A DNA stretch of 64,000 bases from Dyadobacter fanqingshengii (GCF_023822005.2 NZ_CP098806.1:3162001-3226000); one strand, 5' to 3'. Shown: positions 17,427 through 28,046, counted from the first letter of the stretch. Notes: generated from the letters alone by a model not told the origin. A program made the numbers and translations.

Positions 17427-19109
17427 TTATTTGGTAATCGTAATCGCTCCTGAATTGGTAAGCTTCGTTTTCATTTCTTCCGTGATTTTCCAATCGTCAG
17501 AAAATCTGCCGTCAACAATGGTGTTTGTCGATGAATCCTTAAAAAAGAACAGATCTTTAAATTCTGGAAGTCTGCGATGCATGACGGAAACGAATGGAAA
17601 GCCCTTATCCTCCGCGCCGCTCCACCAAGGCAAACCGGAATTAACGGCGACATAATGTTTGTCAATAGGAAAAACATAAAGCAAACCGTGCGTTTTATCG
17701 GCTGCATTTAAATGCAAGGGAAGCCTGTCCGCATATTTCGCAATCATTGCATTCGTTTCTTTTGTTCCAAACAGAATGAGATTGCTGCTTTCAATGTCAC
17801 TCGGCCGAAGTTCTTTATCAGACAAAACTCTTGGAAAAAACATGATCCGACCTAGAAACTCGCCTCGGTAATGTGACCAGTCAGCGGCCTGGTTAGCAAC
17901 TTCCACGCGCTTCTTTAACTCTTCGGGGGATGGATTGTCAGCTGTGCCATATACATAAATATGACGGCTCGAAAATGCATCATAAATCGGCCCTTCGGCT
18001 CCTTTTTTCTTCACTATGGCCGTTGCAATTGGGCTCGTCGCCACTGTCCAGACATTATTATTTTGGACAAAAGAAACAGAACTGTCCATTTTCGCATTAA
18101 CTGCCTTTCCATCAATAGTAAAAGTTACATTGGCCGAAGCATTGAATTTCGGATGCCCTTTTAGGTTAACCGTGAATGCAGAAAGGTTTTTAGTCGTAAT
18201 CGTTGCAGCATTAGGCTTATTGAGATTGGCATCGATTTCAGCCAATGTTCCAAGATTCATTTTATCAAATTGAACCCAGAATGCTTTGTTGTACTTATAC
18301 TGCTTACTAACAAATTTTACACGATCAGGAAATGGATTGCGCTCCGCATGACCGAGCCATTCAAAGATGAATTCATTATCATAAGCGCTCACCCAGCTAT
18401 CGTGCTTTACATCTACAAATTCTTTATAACTCACTTCAACGCCAATATCCTGCAAATGCTGAACCCATTTCCGCGTGCCTGCAACAGGAACAACAGGATC
18501 TGCATCACCATGGAAAAAGTGAACGGGAAAATTTAACGCATTGGATGCCAGGTCAAATGTTCCTTCCGGCGGAGCTGGGCAAACTGGTGCGATGGCAGCC
18601 CAAATGTCTGGACGAGTAAGTCCAATCCATAATGTTCCGCCGCCACCCATCGACAAACCAGTCAGGTATGTTTTATTTTCATCAATTTTGAAGCGCTTTT
18701 TTACATCATCCAGAACAGCATAAACATCTTCCTCCGGAATGCCCTGGTAACCCGCCGTTCCTCTCGCATAAGGCGACGCTACAATAAAGTCCACATCTTC
18801 CCAAGGCTGGAAATAACGGCTTGCTTCAACATCCGTTTCGCCTTCTTCATTGGTTTTTCCAAACACACGTTTGAGCGCCAAACGATGATTTGAACCGGCG
18901 CCGTGGAGCATCATTACCAGCGGATATTTTTTATTTTCATCAAAATTCTTAGGAAGATAAAGGCCGTAAGGTTGCTCTGTATCATCAGCATCGGAATGGA
19001 ACGTCAGGACTTGCGGGCCGGAAGGAAGTTTCTGCGCGTGTAAATCAGCAATGTTTAATAATAAGCCCAAAACCGTAAAAACAGCAGCATTCCAAAATTT
19101 GATTCTCAT
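17427..19109 (-). CDS. Secreted alpha/beta-hydrolase (esterase / prolyl-oligopeptidase-like)
   Basis: 560 residues with a signal peptide ending near ADLHAQ (about residue 26). The hydrolase domain shows the oxyanion motif MLHGAGSNH (67-75), nucleophile Ser153 in GLSMGGGGT, an acid in HGDADPVVP (Asp202 or Asp204) and His236 in VKHDSW, so the triad is complete. A second domain of about 280 residues follows, including AFSSRHIYVYGTAD and NLILFGTKETN; its function is unknown to me. Similar two-domain proteins occur in planctomycetes and Bacteroidota near sugar-metabolism genes. A polysaccharide or phenolic ester substrate is possible but not shown. Confidence 0.8.
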   Translation of the reverse strand: MRIKFWNAAVFTVLGLLLNIADLHAQKLPSGPQVLTFHSDADDTEQPYGLYLPKNFDENKKYPLVMMLHGAGSNHRLALKRVFGKTNEEGETDVEASRYFQPWEDVDFIVASPYARGTAGYQGIPEEDVYAVLDDVKKRFKIDENKTYLTGLSMGGGGTLWIGLTRPDIWAAIAPVCPAPPEGTFDLASNALNFPVHFFHGDADPVVPVAGTRKWVQHLQDIGVEVSYKEFVDVKHDSWVSAYDNEFIFEWLGHAERNPFPDRVKFVSKQYKYNKAFWVQFDKMNLGTLAEIDANLNKPNAATITTKNLSAFTVNLKGHPKFNASANVTFTIDGKAVNAKMDSSVSFVQNNNVWTVATSPIATAIVKKKGAEGPIYDAFSSRHIYVYGTADNPSPEELKKRVEVANQAADWSHYRGEFLGRIMFFPRVLSDKELRPSDIESSNLILFGTKETNAMIAKYADRLPLHLNAADKTHGLLYVFPIDKHYVAVNSGLPWWSGAEDKGFPFVSVMHRRLPEFKDLFFFKDSSTNTIVDGRFSDDWKITEEMKTKLTNSGAITITK

Positions 19110-19202
19110 CTCGATATGATAATTTTCTTGGGCTAAATATAAACTAAATCATAACGACAATTTGCTAAAATCTGCATTTCATTCTTGCTAATGAATGTTA
19201 AC

Positions 19203-19234
19203 ATAAAAAAAGGCGGATCAAATGATCCGCCTTT
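19203..19234. terminator. Bidirectional intrinsic terminator
   Basis: GGCGGATCA (19212-19220) pairs with TGATCCGCC (19223-19231), flanked by an A-run at 19204-19211 and TTT at 19232-19234. On the minus strand it terminates clpC, 30 bp after its stop. Confidence 0.85.
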
Positions 19235-19264
19235 CAAGCATTGTTACTTTAAAAGATCTGCCGG

Positions 19265-21805
19265 TTAATTGGCAAGCTCTTCTTCTTTTTTACGAACACT
19301 GATAACAAGTTGTTCACTGTTCTCTTCGTGATTGGCAACCAGCACATCGCCTTCGCGCAAATCGCCTTTCAATATTTCTTCTGCTACGGGATCTTCAAGA
19401 TATTTTTGGATCGCCCGGTTCAAAGGACGCGCTCCGTATTGTGGATCATATCCTTTTTCCGATAGGAAGTCCTTCGCAGGAATTGTCAATTCAATTTCGT
19501 AACCCAAACCTTTCACACGGTTAAACAATTTGCCTAGTGAAATGTCTATGATTCTGTGCAAATCTTCGCGTTGAAGCGAATTAAACACGATCACATCATC
19601 CAAACGGTTCAGGAATTCAGGGGAGAATGCTTTCCGAAGTGCACTTTGAATGGTGCCTTTCATGATATCATCCTGATTTTCAGTTTTGGCCTTGGTTGAG
19701 AAACCGATTCCAGATCCGAAATCTTTCAGATCACGCGCTCCAATGTTTGAAGTCATGATAATGATCGTGTTTCTGAAATCCACTCTGCGTCCCAAACCGT
19801 CTGTCAGGATTCCATCGTCAAGCACTTGCAACAGAATGTTAAACACATCCGGGTGCGCTTTTTCAATCTCATCCAAAAGAACTACGCTATAAGGCTTGCG
19901 TCTGATTTTTTCGGTCAACTGGCCACCTTCTTCGTAACCCACATATCCCGGAGGCGCTCCTACCAAACGCGATACACTAAATTTCTCCATGTATTCGCTC
20001 ATGTCAATGCGCACCAGTGAATCTTCCTTATCAAACAGATAAGATGAAAGCACCTTAGCAAGCTCCGTTTTACCTACGCCCGTTGGTCCAAGGAAAATGA
20101 ATGAACCAATTGGTTTTTTCGGATCTTTCAAGCCAACCCTTGTGCGTTGAATTGCTTTGGTAAGCTTTTCAATCGGCGGGTTTTGACCGATTACCTTCGC
20201 CTTCAATTCGTCAGCCATGTTCAGCAATTTCTTGCCTTCGTCCATGGAAACATTCGTCACCGGAATACCGGTCATCATGGCAACCACTTCGGCTACATTA
20301 TGCTCCGTTACAGTGTAACGTTTTTGTTTTGTTTCTTCTTCCCAAGCCAGTTTAGCGCGCTCCAATTGGTCGATCAATTTCTTTTCACGATCTCTTAATT
20401 GCGCTGCTTCTTCATATTTCTGACTTTTAACAACCCTGTTCTTTTCCTGCTTGATATTTTCAATCTGCTCTTCAAGAACAAGAATGTCTTCGGGAACTGT
20501 AATGTTGCTGATGTGAACCCTCGCTCCTACTTCATCCAAAACGTCAATCGCCTTATCTGGCAAGAAACGGTCTGTAATGTAACGCTCTGACAATTTCACA
20601 GCAGTGCTGATCGATTCCGGCGTGTAGTTTACGTGGTGGTGATCTTCGTATTTGTCCTTGATGTTTTCAAGGATCTGAATGGTTTCCTCGATTGAAGTCG
20701 CATCCACCATCACCATTTGAAAACGACGTGCTAATGCACCGTCCTTCTCAATATACTGGCGATATTCGTCTAATGTCGTCGCACCGATACATTGAATTTC
20801 TCCACGTGATAATGCAGGCTTGAACATGTTTGAAGCATCCAAAGAACCAGAGGCGCCACCTGCACCCACGATTGTGTGAAGCTCGTCAATGAACAGGATC
20901 ACATCCGGAGATTTTTCCAATTCATTCATAACCGCCTTCATACGCTCTTCAAACTGCCCGCGATATTTTGTTCCGGCAACCAGAGAAGCCAAATCAAGGG
21001 TAACAACGCGTTTTCCGAAAAGCACACGCGACACTTTTTTCTGAACAATTCTTAATGCAAGACCTTCTGCGATGGCAGTTTTACCTACACCGGGCTCACC
21101 AATGAGGATGGGGTTATTCTTTTTACGACGGCTAAGGATTTGGGCAACACGCTCGATCTCTTTTTCACGTCCAACGATCGGATCCAATTTACCAACCTCA
21201 GCCATTTTGGTAAGGTCACGTCCAAAGTTATCCAACACAGGAGTCCGGGATTTCTCTGCTCCTTTCGATTCTTTTCCAGATGCGGAGCCGCTTCCTCCTC
21301 CAAACATGCCACCTCTTGCCTCATCATCTCCGTCTTCGGTCTCCGGCCCCATATGCGGCTTCGACCCTGATGATTGATATTCTAACATTTCTTTGATGAC
21401 TTCGTAGTTAACATTAAATTTATGAAGAATCTGGGTGCCAACATTGTCTTCATCACGCAAAATCGAAAGCAGCAAATGCTCCGTCCCGATCAAATTACTC
21501 TTAAATATTTTGGCTTCCAGATAGGTAATTTTCAAAACTTTTTCCGACTGTCTTGTCAGAGGAATATTTTGCAAATTCTTAACGTTATTGGTCGCTGCGC
21601 CCTTTGTTGCCTGTTCAATGGTCTGTCGGACATCATCCAGAGAAACGCCAAGCTTCTTTAACAAGCCAATCGCAACTCCGTCTCCCTCACGAATCATTCC
21701 CAGCAACAAATGCTCTGCTCCAATGTAATCATGACCGAGGCGAAGCGCTTCTTCCCGGCTCATCGTGATTACTTCTTTCACTCTATTCGAAAATTTTGCT
21801 TCCAT
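19265..21805 (-). CDS. clpC: ATP-dependent Clp protease ATP-binding subunit ClpC
   Basis: 846 residues. A double Clp N-domain (1-145) is followed by a Gly/Ser/Glu-rich linker (about 148-190), AAA domain 1 with Walker A GEPGVGKT (236-243), a middle domain containing a UVR motif ([18 protein letters not shown], about 460-477), and AAA domain 2 with GPTGVGKT (573-580). The ClpP-docking tripeptide IGF is at 700-702. The middle-domain UVR motif separates ClpC from ClpA and from ClpB, whose middle domain is longer. It unfolds substrates for ClpP in the cytoplasm. The 40-residue low-complexity linker after the N-domain is longer than in Bacillus ClpC. Confidence 0.95.
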   Translation of the reverse strand: MEAKFSNRVKEVITMSREEALRLGHDYIGAEHLLLGMIREGDGVAIGLLKKLGVSLDDVRQTIEQATKGAATNNVKNLQNIPLTRQSEKVLKITYLEAKIFKSNLIGTEHLLLSILRDEDNVGTQILHKFNVNYEVIKEMLEYQSSGSKPHMGPETEDGDDEARGGMFGGGSGSASGKESKGAEKSRTPVLDNFGRDLTKMAEVGKLDPIVGREKEIERVAQILSRRKKNNPILIGEPGVGKTAIAEGLALRIVQKKVSRVLFGKRVVTLDLASLVAGTKYRGQFEERMKAVMNELEKSPDVILFIDELHTIVGAGGASGSLDASNMFKPALSRGEIQCIGATTLDEYRQYIEKDGALARRFQMVMVDATSIEETIQILENIKDKYEDHHHVNYTPESISTAVKLSERYITDRFLPDKAIDVLDEVGARVHISNITVPEDILVLEEQIENIKQEKNRVVKSQKYEEAAQLRDREKKLIDQLERAKLAWEEETKQKRYTVTEHNVAEVVAMMTGIPVTNVSMDEGKKLLNMADELKAKVIGQNPPIEKLTKAIQRTRVGLKDPKKPIGSFIFLGPTGVGKTELAKVLSSYLFDKEDSLVRIDMSEYMEKFSVSRLVGAPPGYVGYEEGGQLTEKIRRKPYSVVLLDEIEKAHPDVFNILLQVLDDGILTDGLGRRVDFRNTIIIMTSNIGARDLKDFGSGIGFSTKAKTENQDDIMKGTIQSALRKAFSPEFLNRLDDVIVFNSLQREDLHRIIDISLGKLFNRVKGLGYEIELTIPAKDFLSEKGYDPQYGARPLNRAIQKYLEDPVAEEILKGDLREGDVLVANHEENSEQLVISVRKKEEELAN

Positions 21806-21870
21806 TATGCAGCAATAAAAAGTGTTTAATATTCTAAACGCTACTTGATCCTCGTTTGTTCAAAATAGCT

Positions 21871-22536
21871 TTATTGGAACTTACAGGATCTTAACAAAAC
21901 ACTTCTTGCTTCCGGCCCCATATTAAATAGTAAATCAATAATACTCAGGTTGCTTACAAAATCATTCCCAAAAGTTTGATAGTAAGGCTCAGATTTGTAA
22001 AATTCCGGCGAAAATGAGCTTTTCCTGTTGTTAATGAGGGAAATAGCGTTAAATGCTCCGCTTGCTTCGATTACCGCACCTGACAAATTGTACTGCACAT
22101 CCTTTTTAACTCCTACCAATCTAAGACAAATTGTCAATAATTCATAATTCAAATCAACGAGATATGCTAATTTTTTGTCGTATATCTGCAAAAGCTCCGG
22201 GGCATAAAACTCGTAGAACGGGGATTTTCCGTAAGCTGATTGCAAACAGCCTAAATGGCGGCGGATCCAATCCTGGCCGTAGTCAATCTTTATATCTTTT
22301 GTGGGGGTGGCTGCCTCGTACTTTTGAACCGGAACTGTCAGCTGATCTACTTTATTCGCAGTTAACACGCTGCATCTGTTCCTGTAAGTCTGCTTCACAT
22401 ACCGCTCTTCAATGTCAATATAAATACGGTCGTACTTTAAAAAACAGGTAAAATACGCCAGACAAGGCAAATACTGTAATTCGATCCGTATTCCCGTAAT
22501 CCCGTTACGGCTACTCAAAATTTCTGACACTATCAA
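21871..22536 (-). CDS. WbqC-like family protein
   Basis: 221 residues. The block IELQYLPCLAYFTCFLKYD near the start and YVKQTYRNRC shortly after are typical of WbqC-like proteins, which are found with O-antigen or amino-sugar pathways and are thought to be transferases of unknown substrate. The start is uncertain: TTG at 22536 and GTG at 22530 both lie upstream of the conserved IELQYLP block and there is no ATG before it. It ends 65 bp before clpC on the same strand. No polysaccharide cluster is adjacent. Confidence 0.7.
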   Translation of the reverse strand: MIVSEILSSRNGITGIRIELQYLPCLAYFTCFLKYDRIYIDIEERYVKQTYRNRCSVLTANKVDQLTVPVQKYEAATPTKDIKIDYGQDWIRRHLGCLQSAYGKSPFYEFYAPELLQIYDKKLAYLVDLNYELLTICLRLVGVKKDVQYNLSGAVIEASGAFNAISLINNRKSSFSPEFYKSEPYYQTFGNDFVSNLSIIDLLFNMGPEARSVLLRSCKFQ

Positions 22537-22633
22537 ATATGGTAAAGCCTTATGATATTATCAAAAAATTTATAATAAATATTTTACACAGGCAGCATTG
22601 TACCAAACGAACTTAAAACATTACAATTTCGCC

Positions 22634-23260
22634 TTATGAAAACACACTAATGTCTCCGAGTCCTTCCCGGATTATTTCAAATCCATCGCTGTCGGCTTTC
22701 ACGATCGTCGAAGCAATGTTCCCGCCGTAACCGCCGTCAATCACGATGTCCACCTGATGCTGGAATTTTTCGTAAATCAGTTCAGGATCAGTGGAATACT
22801 CGATGATCTCGTCATCGTCCTTGATAGATGTTGTTACGATCGGATTTCCCAGTTCTTTTACGATCAGTCGTGCAATGTTATTATCAGGGACTCGGATTCC
22901 TACGGTTTTCTTGTTGGTATTCAAAAGTTTGGGAACCGCTGTTGTGGCTTCCAGGATAAAGGTGTAAGGTCCGGGCAAAACCCTTTTCATGATCTTAAAA
23001 GCGGAATTATCAACCCGGGCGAAATCTGCTATGTGGCTCAGATCGTAACAAATGAAGGAAAAGTCATTTTTCTGAGGCTTAATCCCTTTAATGCGGGCGA
23101 TTTTTTCAACAGCTCTGGAATTGTAAATGTCGCATCCGAGTCCATAAACAGTGTCCGTTGGATATATAACCAGACCGCCATTTCGAAGCACGTCAACGAC
23201 CTGACGGATTCGTCTTTCGTCAGGATTTTGCGGGTAAATTTTTATGAACTCAGCAGGCAT
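22634..23260 (-). CDS. YciO-like member of the Sua5/YciO/YrdC family
   Basis: 208 residues from the ATG at 23260. A TTG at 23272 would add four residues. YPTDTVYGLG at about 36-45 is the family signature. The pattern KNDFSFICYDLSHIADFA, then LPGPYTFIL and IVIDGGYGG, follows E. coli YciO more closely than TsaC/YrdC or full-length Sua5, and the C-terminal Sua5 domain is absent. YrdC/Sua5 make threonylcarbamoyl-AMP for t6A in tRNA. YciO paralogues bind RNA and nucleotides, but their part in t6A is less certain. A separate Sua5/TsaC may exist elsewhere in the genome. Confidence 0.83.
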   Translation of the reverse strand: MPAEFIKIYPQNPDERRIRQVVDVLRNGGLVIYPTDTVYGLGCDIYNSRAVEKIARIKGIKPQKNDFSFICYDLSHIADFARVDNSAFKIMKRVLPGPYTFILEATTAVPKLLNTNKKTVGIRVPDNNIARLIVKELGNPIVTTSIKDDDEIIEYSTDPELIYEKFQHQVDIVIDGGYGGNIASTIVKADSDGFEIIREGLGDISVFS

Positions 23261-23291
23261 AGGCAATAGCAACTTTTTTGAAATAACACTT

Positions 23292-24284
23292 CTAAAAGCT
23301 AAAACCTTCCTGACTAAGCGCTTTTTTTAAGTTTTTGATGTAAAAACGATAGGCAAAATTGACAGGAAGATGAAGTCTGCACATGAAAACAATGAGCTCT
23401 GTTTGCCATCCCGGATTCTCAATGTAATTCAGTAAAACCCGAAAACGAACCGCCAGCTCAAATTCTTGTGCATACCAGCATTTTCTGATAAATGTACGGA
23501 TCCGTGCGGCCAAAAGATCAAATTCTTTCTGGTCCCTGTTCAGGTCGTAAGCTTTGTTGCAAACTGCATAATAGGATGCCAGCATACCGCTTCCTTTTTT
23601 GTAAACCATCGAAGAAAGCGACGTAGGAACAACGCGCTTTTTGGTGAGGACTGCGTCAAGATAAAAATATTTGTATTTAGCCGCAGAGCGCACCCAGAAG
23701 TCAAAATCTTCGAATGTAAGCGTTTCATCATAACCACCGAGTTCAAGCATCGTGCTGGTCCGCATCATCATGGTAGGCGTGCATATGAAGTATCGTTCCA
23801 GCACATTTTTATAAACATCGCCGGAAGGGACTTGCCTGATTGCATTGCCATTCGAATTCACTGCGTAATGATTGTCGAGTTCTTTTCCTGCCGGATTAAT
23901 GTATTTGGCATTGGAAAAAATTACTGCATAATCGTCAGCAAGCAGATCAAATGCTTCCACCTGCTTTTCAATGCGGTCGGGCAGCAGCAGATCGTCGCCC
24001 GAAAGATCGATCACGTATTTCCCTTTTGCAATAGAAAGTCCATGATTAAAAGCGGTGCACAGGCCGCAATTTCTTCTGTTTTTGATCAATAAAAAATTCC
24101 CTGAAACATTTTTGGACGCCTCAATGGCCAGTAATGTGTCGTCTGTGCTGGCATTGTCAATGACAATGAGTTCGAGGTTTGTGTAAGTCTGGTCAAATAC
24201 AGATTTGAGTGTTTCAGCAATGTATTTTTCCTGGTTGTAGGCTGTCAGGATAACAGTCACTAGTGGTTTTTCCTTTTCTTTCAT
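23292..24284 (-). CDS. Family 2 glycosyltransferase
   Basis: 330 residues from the ATG at 24284 (a GTG lies three codons upstream). The GT-A fold starts with VTVILTAYNQEKYIAETL, then LIVIDNASTDDT with the first nucleotide-binding Asp, NHGLSIAKGKYVIDLSGDD with the DxD-like D-D pair, and EDFDFWVRSA with a likely catalytic acid. It transfers a sugar from an activated donor, probably in surface glycan synthesis. No polymerase or flippase genes are adjacent, so the product cannot be named. A TAATTTTG -7-like box is at 24362-24355. Confidence 0.87.
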   Translation of the reverse strand: MKEKEKPLVTVILTAYNQEKYIAETLKSVFDQTYTNLELIVIDNASTDDTLLAIEASKNVSGNFLLIKNRRNCGLCTAFNHGLSIAKGKYVIDLSGDDLLLPDRIEKQVEAFDLLADDYAVIFSNAKYINPAGKELDNHYAVNSNGNAIRQVPSGDVYKNVLERYFICTPTMMMRTSTMLELGGYDETLTFEDFDFWVRSAAKYKYFYLDAVLTKKRVVPTSLSSMVYKKGSGMLASYYAVCNKAYDLNRDQKEFDLLAARIRTFIRKCWYAQEFELAVRFRVLLNYIENPGWQTELIVFMCRLHLPVNFAYRFYIKNLKKALSQEGFSF

Positions 24285-24406
24285 TTTCAACACGCAGTAT
24301 CGCGATTCCGGTCCCCACAGCCTTGTTTTTAGTTTTTTATGAAGCTGTAAGAAACAAAATTAGCAACAAACGAACGATGTCAGAAAAGTAATTAGTTTGC
24401 GGTAAA

Positions 24407-25330
24407 TCACCGTTTCCCAATGGTTTTTGCCCTCGCTGCAGTGTTGATTCCGGCATTGATTTCAAAACCAAGAATGATCACAAAGGCCAGCAGATAAAGC
24501 CAGATCATGAGCGCGATCATCGTTCCGATGGAGCCGTAAAGCTTGTTATAAGAGCTGAAACGGGAAAGGTAAAATGAAAATCCGTAGGTCGCCAACATGA
24601 TCAGGACAGAGGAAATAATGGCTCCCGCATTGATAAAACTGAATTGCCTGCCATGAGAAGGAGCATACCTGTAAATCATTGAAATAGTAAGCATTAACGA
24701 TCCAAAACTGATCAAATAACGCGTAATGTTCAGCAAACTGATCATCCAGGTTTCACGCACAATGTTCCACTCGCTCAAAATATGCATCACCCCATCGCCC
24801 ACGATTAGCAGAATAATGGAAACAAAAAGCACAACGATCAGCAGTAATGTCAGCAGCGTTGCAATGCCTCTCAATTTCAGAAAACCACGCGTATCATTGT
24901 CATCATAAACCATATCAAAGGACCGCATTAACGACATCATTCCGTTCGTCGACGCAATCATGGCGAAAATAAAACCGAATGATAGCACGCCGCTTCTTGG
25001 CCTGCTGATGATGTCCATAATGGTCTGGTCGGCATCGTCATAAATCCCACTCGGGAGATTTTCACGCAGCAAATCCATAATTTGCTGATCCAGATGCTCA
25101 ATGGGAATGTAGGGAATTAATGTAAAGAGGAAGATCACCGCCGGGAACAATGCCAGCGTGAGACTGTAAGCAACCGCCGACGCACGCTGGTCAATGTCGT
25201 ATTTCCGGTTGCTCCTCACCAGGTTCACCAGAATGTCGTACAAAGAAACTGTCCCGCCCAGGAATACGGTTTGCTGTAACCAAACGATTAACCGTTTAAT
25301 TTGGCGGTTCTTTAACAGTTTCTCAAGCAT
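24407..25330 (-). CDS. YihY/BrkB-family inner-membrane protein
   Basis: 307 residues from the ATG at 25330. The family block RASAVAYSLTLALFPAVIFLF and the six membrane helices spread through the protein match the YihY/BrkB family, once misnamed ribonuclease BN. The molecular function is not established. It follows the thioesterase gene by 11 bp, within a minus-strand operon that starts at the Ldh-family gene (27887). Confidence 0.88.
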   Translation of the reverse strand: MLEKLLKNRQIKRLIVWLQQTVFLGGTVSLYDILVNLVRSNRKYDIDQRASAVAYSLTLALFPAVIFLFTLIPYIPIEHLDQQIMDLLRENLPSGIYDDADQTIMDIISRPRSGVLSFGFIFAMIASTNGMMSLMRSFDMVYDDNDTRGFLKLRGIATLLTLLLIVVLFVSIILLIVGDGVMHILSEWNIVRETWMISLLNITRYLISFGSLMLTISMIYRYAPSHGRQFSFINAGAIISSVLIMLATYGFSFYLSRFSSYNKLYGSIGTMIALMIWLYLLAFVIILGFEINAGINTAARAKTIGKR

Positions 25331-25341
25331 AGGCAATTACA

Positions 25342-25755
25342 TTAGATTTCAAAATACGGTCTCAGCTTGTTAAGGAGCTTCTCGGGGGCCATGCAAAGCT
25401 TTCCATTGTCACGCCGCTGAAAAACCAGGGTTGTTTCGCCCGTATTCAGCAGCAAATTCAGCTGATTGCGGATCTCATAATGGAAGACAACTCTTATGCC
25501 AGGCATTTCCTGTAACGTAACCCGAATGTTTAATTCGTCATCGTATCGGGCGGGTTTAATATAACGCGAGCGGTTCTCATAAACCGGCATCATTACGCCC
25601 TCGTCCTCCATCACTTTGTAATGAAAATCCAGACTGCGCAGTGCCTCTACCCTGCCGATCTCGTAATAACGCGCATAATTTCCATAATACACATATCCCA
25701 TCTGATCCGTATCCGCGTACCGGACCCTTACGCCCTTCACTTCGTGAATGAACAT
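25342..25755 (-). CDS. Hot-dog fold acyl-CoA thioesterase (YbgC/FadM type)
   Basis: 137 residues. RYADTDQMGYVYYGNYARYYE at about residues 12-32 contains the Asp of the 4-hydroxybenzoyl-CoA thioesterase family and the following Gly-x-Val-x-x-x-x-Tyr pattern. It hydrolyses acyl-CoA thioesters in the cytoplasm; the chain type is unknown. Its ATG overlaps the mltG stop in a TAATG junction, so translation is probably coupled. Confidence 0.88.
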   Translation of the reverse strand: MFIHEVKGVRVRYADTDQMGYVYYGNYARYYEIGRVEALRSLDFHYKVMEDEGVMMPVYENRSRYIKPARYDDELNIRVTLQEMPGIRVVFHYEIRNQLNLLLNTGETTLVFQRRDNGKLCMAPEKLLNKLRPYFEI

Positions 25756-26792
25756 TATTTCATGATTTTAAGGCGGTTCAACTCAGCCTGATACATGCGT
25801 GCATTGTTCAGGTGATCCGCATAATTGGTCGCAAATGCATGGTAACCGGAAAGATCCGCCTTTGCGCACATATAAACATAATCGTGCTTGTCGTAATTCA
25901 GCACAGCATTCAGCGAATTAAGGTCTGCAACACGGATCGGGCCGGGAGGCAAGCCTACATTTACATACGTGTTATATGGGGATTTTATCAAAAGCTGACC
26001 ATTCAAGATCCGCTTGATTGCGAAATCCTGTAATGCAAACTTAATAGTCGGATCAGCCTGCAAAGGCATTTGCGCATTCAGGCGGTTCATGTAAAGTCCT
26101 GCCACTTTGGCCCTTTCATCCACTTTCCGTGCCTGTTCTTCTTCCACAATAGAAGCTAAAATTGAAACCTGAACGGGTGTTAATCCAATGGCTTTTGCTT
26201 TTGCGGTTCTTTCTTCATTCCAATATTTCTTATACTCGCTGTGCATCCGGTCCAGGAATTTCTCCGTGCCGGTTGTCCAGTAAATCTCATAAGTATTGGG
26301 TAAAAACATAGAAACAATCGTCAGCGTATCGAGTCCGTATTTATTACAAACCGCAGGATCGTTCAAAGCCTTCCTGAAACCTTCTTCCCCAAACTCAAAA
26401 CGGCTGCCAATTCTGGTGATTAAATCCTCTTTCAGCCTGATGTTGTTAAAAGTCAGCTTCACAGCATCCTGATTCCCGGCTGAAAGCTTCTTAACCACTT
26501 CGTAGTTGTTGGAATTAGGCTTGATCACATATTTTCCCGGCTTAACCTTCTCAGGATAATTCAAAAGTTTGGCCAAAAACTGAAACGAAATATGGTCATT
26601 GATCACATCATGCTTGTTCAATGAGTCCAAAACGGTTTTATATGTAGCCTTTTCAGGGATCAGCAAAGCAAAGCTCGTTTGCTTATCCATTTGCAGATTC
26701 GGTGTTTTGAAGATCTGCCAAAAGTAAAATGTAAATGTGGTGGTAAGAATTGCTATCGTAACAAACAACCCTACTTTGAAATTACGCGACAT
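25755..26792 (-). CDS. mltG: Endolytic murein transglycosylase MltG
   Basis: 345 residues: one N-terminal membrane helix (about 7-26), a LysM-like region (VKPGKYVIKP), and the YceG catalytic domain with ILASIVEEEQA at 211-221, where Glu217 is the likely catalytic acid. Further blocks are GLYMNRL and PLQADPTIKFAL. It cleaves nascent glycan strands and is thought to set their length by releasing them from the membrane. The neighbouring envelope gene brkB and the coupled thioesterase are in the same operon. Confidence 0.93.
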   Translation of the reverse strand: MSRNFKVGLFVTIAILTTTFTFYFWQIFKTPNLQMDKQTSFALLIPEKATYKTVLDSLNKHDVINDHISFQFLAKLLNYPEKVKPGKYVIKPNSNNYEVVKKLSAGNQDAVKLTFNNIRLKEDLITRIGSRFEFGEEGFRKALNDPAVCNKYGLDTLTIVSMFLPNTYEIYWTTGTEKFLDRMHSEYKKYWNEERTAKAKAIGLTPVQVSILASIVEEEQARKVDERAKVAGLYMNRLNAQMPLQADPTIKFALQDFAIKRILNGQLLIKSPYNTYVNVGLPPGPIRVADLNSLNAVLNYDKHDYVYMCAKADLSGYHAFATNYADHLNNARMYQAELNRLKIMK

Positions 26793-26807
26793 AAGTGATA
26801 CGGCTAA

Positions 26808-27887
26808 TTATAAATTGATTTCAAAGGGTATGCCAAATCTTTTGGCCAACTCCTCCAATGACAAAACGACGGGTTCGAGCAAATGAATGCCATTTACGCT
26901 GCGGTCCGCTTCACTTTCGCGCTCAGGGTCACCGGGAATGAGCACTTTCTGGCCATCCACAGCCCGTGCGCCTCGGAATGCTTTGATCCACTTGTCCATA
27001 TCCTGCTTAAACTCCTCGGCGGGACGAAAACCATCCACGCGCATGGCGCCCAGGAAGTGTCCCGTTCCCAATCCTACGCCTTGCTGTGCTGTCATAAATC
27101 CGGCTGTCGCAAATGGCGGAACCCACGGGCCAAAGTTAGCACCCGAAAGGACACCTGAAAATATATCCACAATGGCTCCCAGTCCATAACCTTTGTGGCT
27201 TCCGTGCTCCCGGTCAGAGCCCAGCGGAAGCAAACCTCCCCCACTTTTCACAGCATTGGAATCTGTTGTAGCATTTCCCTCCGCATCCTGCGCCCAACCG
27301 AGCGGAGCAGGTAAACCTTTGCGCTGCAATATTTCAAATTTACCGTAAGCAACCGCCGTCGAAGCAAAATCTGCAACAAATGCAGGTTCTGTCAAAGCTG
27401 GCACGGCAACGGCTATCGGATTGGTTCCCAATAATTTATCCAATGAAAAAGTCGGCGTTACCAATGGTGCAGCATTCGTCATGGTCCAGCCGATCATATC
27501 CTTTTCCAAAGCCAGCATCGCATGATATCCTGCAATGCCAAAATGGTTTGAATTACGAACAGAAACCCAGCCGGAACCGACTTTTTCAGCCTTTTCCATC
27601 GCAATTTCCATCGCTTTCGGCGCAACTACCAAACCTAATCCCCGGTCACCGTCCACAACAGCGGTGCTCGGCGTTTCGTAAACCACTTTCACTTCCGGCG
27701 TTGGATTAAGCCTTCCATGATCGTAAAGACGCACATAACCGGCCAAACGGGCAATGCCGTGGGAATCCACGCCACGTAAGTCGGCACTTATCAGGACCGT
27801 TGAAGCGAGTTTAGCCTCTTCCGACGAGCATCCGATGGCAAGAAAAACCTCCTCCGTGAAATGTTTTAAATAACTGGCCTGATACAT
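26808..27887 (-). CDS. Ldh-family (malate/L-lactate/ureidoglycolate dehydrogenase-like) NAD(P)-dependent oxidoreductase
   Basis: 359 residues from the ATG at 27887 (TTG at 27896 is a less likely alternative). Family blocks are ADLRGVDSHGIARL with the catalytic His, RNSNHFGIAGYHA, and TNPIAVAVPA. The fold is not the classical Rossmann LDH/MDH. It reduces or oxidises 2-keto/2-hydroxy acids; the exact substrate cannot be told. First gene of the operon with mltG, the thioesterase and brkB, 15 bp before mltG. Confidence 0.87.
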   Translation of the reverse strand: MYQASYLKHFTEEVFLAIGCSSEEAKLASTVLISADLRGVDSHGIARLAGYVRLYDHGRLNPTPEVKVVYETPSTAVVDGDRGLGLVVAPKAMEIAMEKAEKVGSGWVSVRNSNHFGIAGYHAMLALEKDMIGWTMTNAAPLVTPTFSLDKLLGTNPIAVAVPALTEPAFVADFASTAVAYGKFEILQRKGLPAPLGWAQDAEGNATTDSNAVKSGGGLLPLGSDREHGSHKGYGLGAIVDIFSGVLSGANFGPWVPPFATAGFMTAQQGVGLGTGHFLGAMRVDGFRPAEEFKQDMDKWIKAFRGARAVDGQKVLIPGDPERESEADRSVNGIHLLEPVVLSLEELAKRFGIPFEINL

Positions 27888-28046
27888 ATACGTCAAATGA
27901 GTGAACTTCTTTTTAATTTTGCCTGCATTCCCCGGATTTGCAATCAGGGCGCTGCAAATATCCTAATTCAATTTGCATCGTCCAATATTTCATAGAAATC
28001 TGTTCACCTCGACCGCTCTGTCCGCCAGCTAACGGAAACAATCCCA

